NCBI GenBank assembly: GCA_024408505.1
Contig: JAKSUZ010000010.1
Span: 1 to 39,872 of the forward strand
Length of the DNA stretch: 39,872 nucleotides
From: Bacilli bacterium
GTDB taxonomy: Bacteria > Bacillota_I > Bacilli_A > RFN20 > CAG-826
Reading direction: 5' to 3'
The notes under the pieces were generated by a model. The model saw nothing but the letters and a program-made list of their open reading frames with translations. It was not told the DNA's origin and did not search any database. Both the position numbers and the translations under genes were made by a program. Below, piece after piece: positions 24,566 through 33,128 of the stretch. Every line of letters begins with the position of its first letter. Position 1 is the first letter of the stretch.

Positions 24566-25720
24566 TTACCAAGCCATTTGATAAATCTTAAGCATGTCTT
24601 CATACTTAAGTTTTTTTACACCCGCTAAGAAACTAGTCTTGTTATTAGATAAGCGTAATGCCATTTTATTTAAATCACTTTTCTTAACTTTTAATTCTCT
24701 TAATGAAATTGGCATTCCAATCTTATGATAATAATCTTCTTGTTTCTTGATTGCTTTTAAAACATCGGTTGTATCCCAAACTGTTTTTGCGAATAACTGC
24801 CAACGCTTTAAATCATATTTATAGGTATATCTTGCCCACGATGCCCATAACGCAGCTAAGCCTGCACCATGTGCGACTTCAGGATATAAACCAGATACTT
24901 GATGTTCAAATGGATGGACTACAAATATTACATTACGTCCAAATCCAGTTAAACCATTATGCGCTAAGGAAGATGCCCACATCATATTAGCTCTAGCATC
25001 ATAATCGTTAGGATTTTTTAGACACTTTAGACCTAATTCATTAGTGGTCTTAATTAACGCTAATGCAAAAGCATCAGTAATTTCTGTGTGTTTTCCTGGA
25101 CTAAAATATCTTTCCATTGTATGCATCGCAATATCTACTGCGCCACATGCAGTTTGATATGGAGTTACTGTAAGAGTTAAATCTGGATTCTCAATTGAAA
25201 AATCCATTTGATTAAACGGACTATTAAATCCACGTTTTTCTTTTGTTTTCTCATCAGTAATTACTGCAGAATTGCTCATTTCACTTCCGGCAGCTGAAAT
25301 CGTTAAAATGGCCGCTTTTGGTAAACTTGCCTTTGGCGTAGCTTTACCACATGAGAACTTCCAGACATCAACTTTTGGATTAGCGGCACCTATCGCGATT
25401 GCCTTAGCAGAGTCTAATACTGATCCGCCACCAATCGCTAAAACAAAACCAACTTTTTCTTTTTGGCATAAGGTAATACCTTTTCTTACAAGTGAAAGCA
25501 TTGGATTAGCGGTTACTCCGCCTAATTCAATATATTTAATCTTTTCTTGTTTTAAGGCTTTTTCTACCCGACCTAATAATCCAGTCTTCTTAATTCGATT
25601 AGATCCAAAATGAATTAAAACCTTATGAGCATGATACTCTTTAATTAATTTACCAATTTTTAGTTCTTCATCTCTACCAAAATAAACTTTTGTAGGAATT
25701 GAATACAAGAAATTATCCAT
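24566..25720 (-). CDS. Iron-containing alcohol dehydrogenase (YqhD/butanol dehydrogenase type)
   Basis: This is a 384-residue group III alcohol dehydrogenase. The nucleotide motif is GGGSVLDSAKAIA (residues 98-110). Candidate metal ligands are Asp196, His200, His269 and His284 in VDIAMH, VVHPFEH and EVAHGAGLA. Length and motifs match YqhD/BdhA enzymes, which use NAD(P)H to reduce aldehydes such as butyraldehyde or glycolaldehyde. The ATG follows the rlmCD stop by 2 bases with GGAGA upstream, so both are translated from one message. The physiological substrate cannot be read from sequence. Confidence 0.93.
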   Translation of the reverse strand: MDNFLYSIPTKVYFGRDEELKIGKLIKEYHAHKVLIHFGSNRIKKTGLLGRVEKALKQEKIKYIELGGVTANPMLSLVRKGITLCQKEKVGFVLAIGGGSVLDSAKAIAIGAANPKVDVWKFSCGKATPKASLPKAAILTISAAGSEMSNSAVITDEKTKEKRGFNSPFNQMDFSIENPDLTLTVTPYQTACGAVDIAMHTMERYFSPGKHTEITDAFALALIKTTNELGLKCLKNPNDYDARANMMWASSLAHNGLTGFGRNVIFVVHPFEHQVSGLYPEVAHGAGLAALWASWARYTYKYDLKRWQLFAKTVWDTTDVLKAIKKQEDYYHKIGMPISLRELKVKKSDLNKMALRLSNNKTSFLAGVKKLKYEDMLKIYQMAW

Positions 25721-25722
25721 AA

Positions 25723-27060
25723 CTATCTCCTTACTAAATGCATAACCGTCTCAATATGATATGTCATTGGGAACATATCAAATGGTTGTACTACTTTTAT
25801 TATATATTTATCTTTCAGATAATTAATATCTCTTGCAAGTGTATTAGGATCACACGATACATAAATGATATTTGTAGGCTTTAACCTATTAACCGCTTTT
25901 AAGAATTCAGGTGTACTTCCTTTTCTAGGTGGATCCATCACTAATACATCTAATTTATCTAATTCATTAATATATCTAGATGCATCATCACAAATAAACT
26001 TAATATTATTAATCTTATTTTCTTTTGCGTTTCTAATTGCATCTTTAACTGCACTTTTTTCAATTTCTACACTGATGACTTCTTTTACTTTACTCGCAAG
26101 TGACATACCAATTGTGCCTACTCCACTATAGGCATCTAATAATGTATCGTTCTTTTTTAAATTTAAATTATCTTTTATATAGTTATATAGTTTCTCGGTT
26201 TGAACTGGATTAATCTGAAAGAACGATTTAGATGATATGCGAAATTTAATTCCACATAATGAATCAACAATATAACCCTTACCAAATAGGATTCTTTCTT
26301 GTTCGCCTAATATAACATTCGTATCTCTTTTATTAATGTTTTGTACGATGGTAGTGATTTCCGGATTTTCTTTCTTAATCACATTAATAAAGTTATTACG
26401 CGATGGAAACGAATCACAATTAGTCACTAATACAACCATAATTTCATTAAAGTGTAATGATGTTCTAATTAAGATATGACGAATAATTCCATATCGACGA
26501 TCTTCATCGTATGGTTCAATTTTAAAATCGGACATTATTTTCTTAATAGAATTAATGATCTTATTGCTACGCTTATCTTCAATCACGCATTCATCAATTG
26601 GAACTATATCGTGACTTTTAGCCTTATAAAAACCTGTTACAATCTTCTTTCCTATCTTTTTAACTGGGGTTTGGCTCTTGTTCCGATAATAGTAAGGATT
26701 ATACATTCCAATACAATTATTCACTTTGACATCTAGCTTAGCGATATATTTAAATGCATCTTTAACTTTGCTAGTTTTATATTCAAGTTGTTTATGGTAG
26801 CTTAAGGATTGAAAAGCACAACCACCACAGGCGGTCGCGACTTTACATTTAGGAGTAACTCGATCTTTAGATAAACTATGAATCTTTTTAATTGAACCAT
26901 AATTAATTCCAGCGCGATTATAGTTAATTAAAATATCCACTTCTTCACCAACAATTAAACCCTTTACAAAGATCACTTCTTTATTTAAATGAATAACGCC
27001 TTCGCCTTCATTTGAATAAGATGTGCACTTACCTTTAATCAAGGTTCCCTTTTTTAACAT
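25723..27060 (-). CDS. rlmCD: 23S rRNA (uracil-5-)-methyltransferase, RlmCD/RumA type
   Basis: This is a 445-residue methyltransferase. An N-terminal TRAM domain (residues 1-60) binds RNA. An iron-sulfur cluster site is formed by Cys72, Cys78, Cys81 (ACGGC) and Cys158. The SAM-binding site is DAYSGVGTIGMSLA. The catalytic Cys403 is in YVSCDPNTLARD, with general base Glu437 in HIETV. In Gram-positive bacteria one such enzyme methylates two uridines of 23S rRNA; whether this is the dual enzyme or a single-site one is not decided. An extended -10 box ends 6 bases before the ATG and there is no ribosome site, so it is a candidate leaderless gene. Confidence 0.92.
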   Translation of the reverse strand: MLKKGTLIKGKCTSYSNEGEGVIHLNKEVIFVKGLIVGEEVDILINYNRAGINYGSIKKIHSLSKDRVTPKCKVATACGGCAFQSLSYHKQLEYKTSKVKDAFKYIAKLDVKVNNCIGMYNPYYYRNKSQTPVKKIGKKIVTGFYKAKSHDIVPIDECVIEDKRSNKIINSIKKIMSDFKIEPYDEDRRYGIIRHILIRTSLHFNEIMVVLVTNCDSFPSRNNFINVIKKENPEITTIVQNINKRDTNVILGEQERILFGKGYIVDSLCGIKFRISSKSFFQINPVQTEKLYNYIKDNLNLKKNDTLLDAYSGVGTIGMSLASKVKEVISVEIEKSAVKDAIRNAKENKINNIKFICDDASRYINELDKLDVLVMDPPRKGSTPEFLKAVNRLKPTNIIYVSCDPNTLARDINYLKDKYIIKVVQPFDMFPMTYHIETVMHLVRR

Positions 27061-27066
27061 AGTTTA

Positions 27067-27075
27067 ATTATAACA
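27067..27075 (-). promoter_or_regulatory. Extended -10 promoter of rlmCD, predicted leaderless
   Basis: On the minus strand TGT precedes a consensus TATAAT (27067-27072), which ends 6 bases before the rlmCD ATG. It overlaps the T-run of the nusG terminator. No -35 box is apparent, as is usual for TGn promoters. Confidence 0.6.
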
Positions 27076-27097
27076 AAAAAGGGATGCTATGCATCCC
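27075..27097 (-). terminator. Rho-independent terminator of rpmG-secE-nusG
   Basis: On the minus strand GGGATGC, a 3-base loop and GCATCCC form a perfect 7-bp stem (27081-27097) followed by six T residues. It lies 20 bases after the nusG stop. Confidence 0.9.
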
Positions 27098-27117
27098 CTC
27101 TTAGTTAATATTAATAA

Positions 27118-27696
27118 TTACACTCTTTCGATATCTGCGAAGTCAACATCAGTTGGAGTTGAGCGACCGAAGAATGTAGTCTCAATGCGACATACACCAG
27201 TAGTCTTATCAATGGAGATAATCTTACCTTCTGAACCCGCTAATGGACCATTAATAACTCTAACTAGATCACCAACGTTATAACGTGAGTACATTGTGTT
27301 ATCTACTCGACCCATACGTTTTAACACTGGTTCCATTTCTTCACGAGAAACTGGGTTCGGCTTTTGACCGCCACCGCTAGAACCGGCAATACCAGTAACA
27401 CCTGGGGTGTTACGAACGATATACCAAGAATCTTCTGTCATAATCATCTCGACGAAGATATAACCTGGATATAAATTCTTCTTTTTAAATTTTGGTTTAC
27501 CATCTTTACCGACTTTTTGTAAACCGGTCTTCTTATCTTTTTCTGGTTCATCTTGTTCCGCCACAATAACATCGAAAATTACTGAACCTAAATTAAGTGA
27601 TTCAACGGTACGACGTAAATTCTCTGCGACTTTATTTTCGTGACCAGAATAAGTATTAACAATGTACCATTGTCTTGTTTCGTTAATGTTATCCAT
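27118..27696 (-). CDS. nusG: Transcription elongation/termination factor NusG
   Basis: This is a 192-residue factor that binds RNA polymerase and couples transcription with translation or pausing. The NGN domain has WYIVNTYSGHENKVAENL and LYPGYIFVEM, then SWYIVRNTPGVTGI. The KOW domain has GDLVRVINGPLAGSEGKI and ends FGRSTPTDVDF. Between the first two NGN blocks is a lysine-rich stretch of about 20 residues (DKKTGLQKVGKDGKPKFKKK), a moderate insertion seen in some Bacillota. The gene starts three bases after secE and is followed by a strong terminator. Confidence 0.97.
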   Translation of the reverse strand: MDNINETRQWYIVNTYSGHENKVAENLRRTVESLNLGSVIFDVIVAEQDEPEKDKKTGLQKVGKDGKPKFKKKNLYPGYIFVEMIMTEDSWYIVRNTPGVTGIAGSSGGGQKPNPVSREEMEPVLKRMGRVDNTMYSRYNVGDLVRVINGPLAGSEGKIISIDKTTGVCRIETTFFGRSTPTDVDFADIERV

Positions 27697-27698
27697 GC

Positions 27699-27902
27699 TT
27701 ATTTACCCCATCCTGAGAACATATTCTTTAATTGTTGTAAGAGAGTACCGGCCGCTAAGTCTTCAAGGGAAAGAATTAATGCAAAGAAAATAGAAATTAC
27801 CGCAACGGTAATAATTGTAACCACTAAAACACGTGACTTTGGCCATCTAACGCGTTTAGCTTCTTTAGCAACTTCTCTTGTGTACTGGATTGGACCAACC
27901 AT
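27699..27902 (-). CDS. secE: Preprotein translocase subunit SecE
   Basis: This is a 67-residue small membrane subunit of the SecYEG channel. The conserved EAKRVRWPKSR amphipathic part precedes one transmembrane helix (about residues 26-48). It is the short single-helix form typical of Gram-positive bacteria. It starts 12 bases after rpmG and is followed at once by nusG, the classic rpmG-secE-nusG order. AGGAG precedes the ATG. Confidence 0.96.
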   Translation of the reverse strand: MVGPIQYTREVAKEAKRVRWPKSRVLVVTIITVAVISIFFALILSLEDLAAGTLLQQLKNMFSGWGK

Positions 27903-27913
27903 ACATTTCTCCT

Positions 27914-28060
27914 TTACTTACTTTCCTTATGCAAAGTATGTTTCTTGCACTTCGGGCAGTACTTCTTAATCGTGAACCGTTCACTAGCGCCTTCGGGGCG
28001 GGTAGTTTCGTAGTTACGAGATAGACATTCCTCGCAAATCAAAATAACTCTCTTTCTCAT
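27914..28060 (-). CDS. rpmG: 50S ribosomal protein L33 (zinc-binding form)
   Basis: This is a 48-residue large-subunit protein. Two CxxC pairs ([10 protein letters not shown] and YCPKCKKHT) bind zinc, and [15 protein letters not shown] is the usual L33 start. I chose the ATG at 28060. A longer frame from 28096 adds 12 residues that do not match L33. A promoter lies just upstream, so this is probably the first gene of the secE-nusG unit. Confidence 0.95.
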   Translation of the reverse strand: MRKRVILICEECLSRNYETTRPEGASERFTIKKYCPKCKKHTLHKESK

Positions 28061-28084
28061 ATTGATTAAATCTATCGTGTCATA

Positions 28085-28112
28085 ATAATAGCACACTATT
28101 ATTTACTCGCAA
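28085..28112 (-). promoter_or_regulatory. Promoter of rpmG-secE-nusG
   Basis: On the minus strand TTGCGA (28107-28112), 16 bases, then TATTAT (28085-28090), giving a leader of about 18 bases before the rpmG ATG. Matches are four and five of six. Confidence 0.5.
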
Positions 28113-28120
28113 CTATTTCT

Positions 28121-29257
28121 TTAGTTAAATTTGAAACGCCTGAGCAAGAAAGGGTAGAGTTTTTTATCATTTAAATAGTTCGAAATAACAGCAAAACCGA
28201 AAACTATAATTAATGCAATTGGTATCAACCAACCGGCGGTATTATAACTAGTAAAACCGCAACCCAAATAAATCATTAATAGCACTGCAAAAGTTGGCCT
28301 ATGCCAAATATAAAAATCTAATGATACCGCGGACAAAAATTTAATTGGTTTTATATTAGAAAATTTATTTAAAAATTTTATATCGTAACAAAGAACAAAC
28401 AATTGAGGCACCATTAAAAATAGCGCCAAGATAATTGATAAACTTCCCTTTGAATGCATATTGCGATTTAAATAATATTCTAGGTAAATACAAACTCCGA
28501 TACAGATAACGGAAAATACTCTTAATAGAGTCTTTGTTATATTACCGCATTTTTTCATAACTTTTAATAATTCAAATAGATAAAAACCTAAGAAGAAAAA
28601 CAATAGACCATGCGCAACCCAATCGTTAAAAAATGGAAGACAAATATTTGTTTGATAAAGCAATATTACAAATGAAACAATAATCGGGATCAAAAATATT
28701 AAATTAGACTTACAATATTTCTTGATTCTAATTAATACGATGGCAATCAAATAACAATAGAATAAGATTTGGATATACCAAACAACATCGTTTAGGATAA
28801 ATTGCGCTTTATCTTCAAATCCAGTAAATATGCCATATCCACCTAAAAATGCTGATATTAATAAATCTTTTATATCAGTAGTACCATAAGGAATGCTCTG
28901 ATTAAAGGCTTTTAAACTTATCAAGTTATATAAAAACATTAATAAGTTAGATAAAAAGACAAGAAGGAAAAATCTCAAATATCGTTTTGCAAAAAATTTG
29001 CCAGTTTTTAATTCACCACTTTCAATCTTCTTTTGATATACCAGCGCGAACAAAAGGCCTGAGATTGCAAAAAAGATGCTGACCGATGGTATCGCGTTTC
29101 TAAAAAAGTATAAGAAACCACTAGAATCAAAGATTGGTCCAGCTTCAAAGAATGCAAGATAGTGTGTGCAAAATACGCTAAATATAGCAATAATTCTTAA
29201 CACATTAAAAAATGCGTAGGGATTATAGTTATTTATAGTTTTATCTCTTGTCAGCAT
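28121..29257 (-). CDS. Membrane acyltransferase (acyltransferase family 3, OafA-like)
   Basis: This is a 378-residue protein with about ten membrane helices. The N-terminal block NVLRIIAIFSVFCTHYLAFF holds the R-x10-H motif (Arg21, His32) of AT3 acyltransferases, which transfer acetyl or other acyl groups to sugars outside the membrane. I chose the ATG at 29257, which has AGGAGA 6 bases upstream; a GTG at 29287 is weaker. The start lies 17 bases inside the end of queH, so it is the last gene of the pgm-que unit. A role in decorating the surface glycan is plausible but not shown by location. Confidence 0.85.
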   Translation of the reverse strand: MLTRDKTINNYNPYAFFNVLRIIAIFSVFCTHYLAFFEAGPIFDSSGFLYFFRNAIPSVSIFFAISGLLFALVYQKKIESGELKTGKFFAKRYLRFFLLVFLSNLLMFLYNLISLKAFNQSIPYGTTDIKDLLISAFLGGYGIFTGFEDKAQFILNDVVWYIQILFYCYLIAIVLIRIKKYCKSNLIFLIPIIVSFVILLYQTNICLPFFNDWVAHGLLFFFLGFYLFELLKVMKKCGNITKTLLRVFSVICIGVCIYLEYYLNRNMHSKGSLSIILALFLMVPQLFVLCYDIKFLNKFSNIKPIKFLSAVSLDFYIWHRPTFAVLLMIYLGCGFTSYNTAGWLIPIALIIVFGFAVISNYLNDKKLYPFLLRRFKFN

Positions 29258-29873
29258 TAATTCTCCTCTGACTATACTCACACCCACAATAATTCTGTTG
29301 GTATAATTTATAAAAGTCCCTTATTTTCTTACCTTTTAAGATACCATCATTTTTTTTGAAATCACTATAAAAATATTTGGTCTTTTTAAATTCTTTAGCA
29401 AGTTTATCACCAATTTCATTTAAAACTTGTGAATCTTTTTGTCGGGATATTGTCATAACTGTTGTAAAGTAATCAAAGTTATTTTTCTCCGCATAAGTCC
29501 ACGTTTCTCTCATTCTCTTTGTGTAACAAAGAATACATCTTTTTCCTCGTTCTGGTTCATCTTTAAGTGGGACTAATTCTTTCATAAATTCTTCGTGATT
29601 ATAATCTTTGATAATAAGTTTAACATTTGACTTATAATCACGATTAAAATCATCAATAAATTTTATTAATTCTTTTCTTCTTAATTCCCATTCTGATGCT
29701 GGATAAATATTAGAGTTATTGTAATGCACAGTAACATCAAAATATTTAATAAGATAAGTTAATGGATAACAAGAACAAGGTGCACAACAAACATGCATTA
29801 AAAGTGTAGGCTTCTTACCACCAAATGTTTTAATAATTTCCTCACCTTTCAAATAGTAATTAATCTTATCCAT
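29241..29873 (-). CDS. queH: Epoxyqueuosine reductase QueH
   Basis: This is a 210-residue enzyme for the last step of queuosine synthesis, reduction of epoxyqueuosine to queuosine in tRNA. It carries the family cysteine sets: CCAPCSCY near the N-terminus, CILCYTKR in the middle and CGCEYSQRR at the end. It also has YNNSNIYP and RQKDSQVLNEIG. QueH is the cobalamin-independent replacement for QueG. I chose the ATG at 29873, which overlaps the queA stop by 8 bases (ATGGATAA). An ATG at 29888 and a TTG at 29894 are alternatives. It lies directly after queA and tgt, a full matching set. Confidence 0.93.
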   Translation of the reverse strand: MDKINYYLKGEEIIKTFGGKKPTLLMHVCCAPCSCYPLTYLIKYFDVTVHYNNSNIYPASEWELRRKELIKFIDDFNRDYKSNVKLIIKDYNHEEFMKELVPLKDEPERGKRCILCYTKRMRETWTYAEKNNFDYFTTVMTISRQKDSQVLNEIGDKLAKEFKKTKYFYSDFKKNDGILKGKKIRDFYKLYQQNYCGCEYSQRRINADKR

Positions 29874-30890
29874 AAATGAAACAAGCATCTCCAAACGAGA
29901 AGAAACGATATTTGTCTTTTACTGCGTGCTCATAACACTTTAATGTAAATTCACGAGTCATGAATGCACTTACTAACATAATAAGAGTAGATTTAGGTAA
30001 ATGGAAGTTAGTGATTAATGCATCAATCGCTTTAAATTTATAACCTGGATATATGAATATATCAGTGTTTTCTTTTGTGGCTTTAAACTTTTTATATTTA
30101 GTATAGTTAGCTTCTAAGGTTCTAGTTGAAGTAGTACCTAGTGCAATGATTCTTCTTTTTTCTTTTTTGGCTTTATTTAGTTTATCTGCGACTTCTTTAC
30201 TAATTTCATAATATTCAGAATGCATATGATGATCTTTAGTGTCTTTTACTTTCACTGGCCTAAATGTATCTAATCCAATTTGTAAAGTAACATCTAATAC
30301 CTCAACGCCTTTCTTTTTAATCTTATTAAATAATTCTTCAGTAAAATGAAATCCCGCAGTAGGCGCAGCAGCACTTCCTACAACTTTAGCGTACACAGTT
30401 TGATAACGATCATTACTCACTAGTTGTTTCTTGATATAAGGTGGAAGAGGCATATGCCCAATTTCTTCTAATAATTCGATAAAGATGCCTTGATAAATAA
30501 AATGAATAATTCTAATCCCTTCATCTTTTATTTCAAGACATTCACCTACTAATTTTTTAGAGAATCTGATTTTACTTCCTACCTTAATTACGCGCGCATT
30601 GCCACATAAACATTCATAGGTATCTTTCTTAATTTCTTTAAGTAAAAGTACTTCGACTTTTGCATTAGTCTCTTCTTTAATTCCAAATAGTCTAACGGGT
30701 AAAACTTTAGTGTTGTTTCTTACTAAAACATCTCCTGGTTGAAGATAATCAATAATGTCAAAAAAGCGCTTATCTTCGTAGGTTTTACTGGTTTTATTAA
30801 TCACTAACAGACGAGAATTATCGCGCTTATCCGCTGGCGATTGCGCAATCAATTCAAGTGGTAAATGATAATTAAATAATTCAATATCCA

Positions 30891-30891
<1 letters not shown>
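29866..30891 (-). CDS. queA: S-adenosylmethionine:tRNA ribosyltransferase-isomerase QueA
   Basis: This is a 341-residue enzyme that moves the ribosyl part of SAM onto preQ1 in tRNA to make epoxyqueuosine. Typical blocks are FNYHLPLELIAQSPADKRD, VLVRNNTKVLPVRLFG, AAPTAGFHFT and FHLPKSTLIMLVSAF. Its ATG shares one base with the tgt stop (TAATG), so it is translated by coupling. Length is normal. Neighbours supply the step before (tgt) and after (queH). Confidence 0.97.
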
Positions 30892-32018
<1,127 letters not shown>

Positions 32019-32026
32019 TTAATATT

Positions 32027-32545
32027 TTACCACTTAAACGAACGATTTCTCTTCGCATCAATTAAATTAAGCATTGCTTCTTTCTTCATAATGAATAAAT
32101 AAAGAATATAACTAATAGCAATAATCGTGGCTTCACCAATCATAATCATCCCTACAAACCACCAATAAGAACCGCTTAATTCACCAGTAACTTTAAATCC
32201 TACTGCAACGAGTAAAGGATTAATAATAATTGGGAATAAAGCAGCAATTCCTAAATGTTTAGAAAAAGATACTAATAAACAAGAAAGTAGACTACCTAAT
32301 GTGCCAAACAATAAATCCCATACCATCATTGGACCAGGTGAACCTAAATTAGATAATAAACAGCCTAAAGTAATTCCAATTACATAATCACGATTAAAGA
32401 AACAAAGTAATACTAACAATTCAGAAACACGGAACTGTAATAGCCCGAATGAAACTGGATAACTAGCAAAAGTTAAAACTACATAAAGCGCTAAAACAAT
32501 GGCATTTTTTACAATTCGTCTAATTAAAACTTGATTATCGTTCAT
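32027..32545 (-). CDS. queT: Queuosine-precursor transporter, ECF S-component QueT
   Basis: This 172-residue membrane protein has about five or six helices. VSFGLLQFRVSELLVLLCFF and GITLGCLLSNLGSPG-MMVWDLLFGTLGS are the QueT hallmarks. It is the substrate-binding subunit of an energy-coupling-factor transporter for preQ1 or a related base; the shared ATPases and EcfT would be elsewhere. It starts one base after the unknown 193-aa gene and precedes tgt. The missing preQ1-synthesis genes (queC, queD, queE, queF) in this unit fit salvage rather than new synthesis. Confidence 0.9.
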   Translation of the reverse strand: MNDNQVLIRRIVKNAIVLALYVVLTFASYPVSFGLLQFRVSELLVLLCFFNRDYVIGITLGCLLSNLGSPGPMMVWDLLFGTLGSLLSCLLVSFSKHLGIAALFPIIINPLLVAVGFKVTGELSGSYWWFVGMIMIGEATIIAISYILYLFIMKKEAMLNLIDAKRNRSFKW

Positions 32546-32546
32546 A

Positions 32547-33128
32547 TTACCAGTTAGCGACGCACACTAAGGCAATTTTCTTTTTGATTTCTGCTTCACT
32601 AGTGAGCATCATCCGATCTAAATATTGATAACCTTTATTAATAACATACTGTTTTTGTTTATTGGTGTTTAACCAAAGTAAAATATCATCGCCACGCTCA
32701 AACGCAATGCCTTGACTAAGCGGCATAATTGTATCCGAAATGTAATAGAAATATTTTTTATGTTTTACAAAGTTTTCGGGTTTATAGCTTAAAAGAACTT
32801 GAGCGAAACGATTATTGCGATATACACGGAATAATTCTTTTAAACACACATCATCTAAACGATTTGAAGCGATGATTGATAATAGATTTTCGCCTTTAAT
32901 AAATTGCTCTAACACAAGTAAAGCAACTTTATCTTTTTTAAGAACTTTACTTCTTTCTACTTTATTCTTTTTTAATAATTTCTTATTTGTTAAATAAGCA
33001 TTAAAGGCTTCTACATTATCAAAAGGAACAATAATAAAATCTTTGTCATTACGTTTAACATGAAGTTTTTTATTATCTAATTTATTTACGATTTCGTAAT
33101 CTTTGTTTTTAAATTTAATTGTTTCCAT
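32547..33128 (-). CDS. Uncharacterised 193-residue protein in the pgm-que unit
   Basis: I do not recognise this protein. It is soluble, with no signal peptide or membrane helix. Residues ~1-45 look like small beta strands (METIKFKNKDYEIVNKLD), residues 48-70 are very basic and lysine-rich (KKLLKKNKVERSKVLKKDK), and the rest is helical with LLVLEQFIKGENLLSII and FYYISDTIMPLSQGIAF. Its ATG overlaps the pgm stop by one base (TAATG), and queT starts one base after it, so it is surely made with both. No enzyme motif is evident. A role linked to either sugar phosphate or tRNA modification would be a guess. Confidence 0.75.
   Translation of the reverse strand: METIKFKNKDYEIVNKLDNKKLHVKRNDKDFIIVPFDNVEAFNAYLTNKKLLKKNKVERSKVLKKDKVALLVLEQFIKGENLLSIIASNRLDDVCLKELFRVYRNNRFAQVLLSYKPENFVKHKKYFYYISDTIMPLSQGIAFERGDDILLWLNTNKQKQYVINKGYQYLDRMMLTSEAEIKKKIALVCVANW

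Noticed and set aside
24545-24570. GTAAAAT/ATTTTAC inverted repeat after the alcohol dehydrogenase as a terminator
   Set aside because: The 7-bp stem is almost all A-T with a 7-base loop and no T-run; too weak.
28061-28096. Longer rpmG start adding 12 residues
   Set aside because: L33 proteins begin with the [12 protein letters not shown]-type sequence; the extra codons lie in the promoter/leader region.
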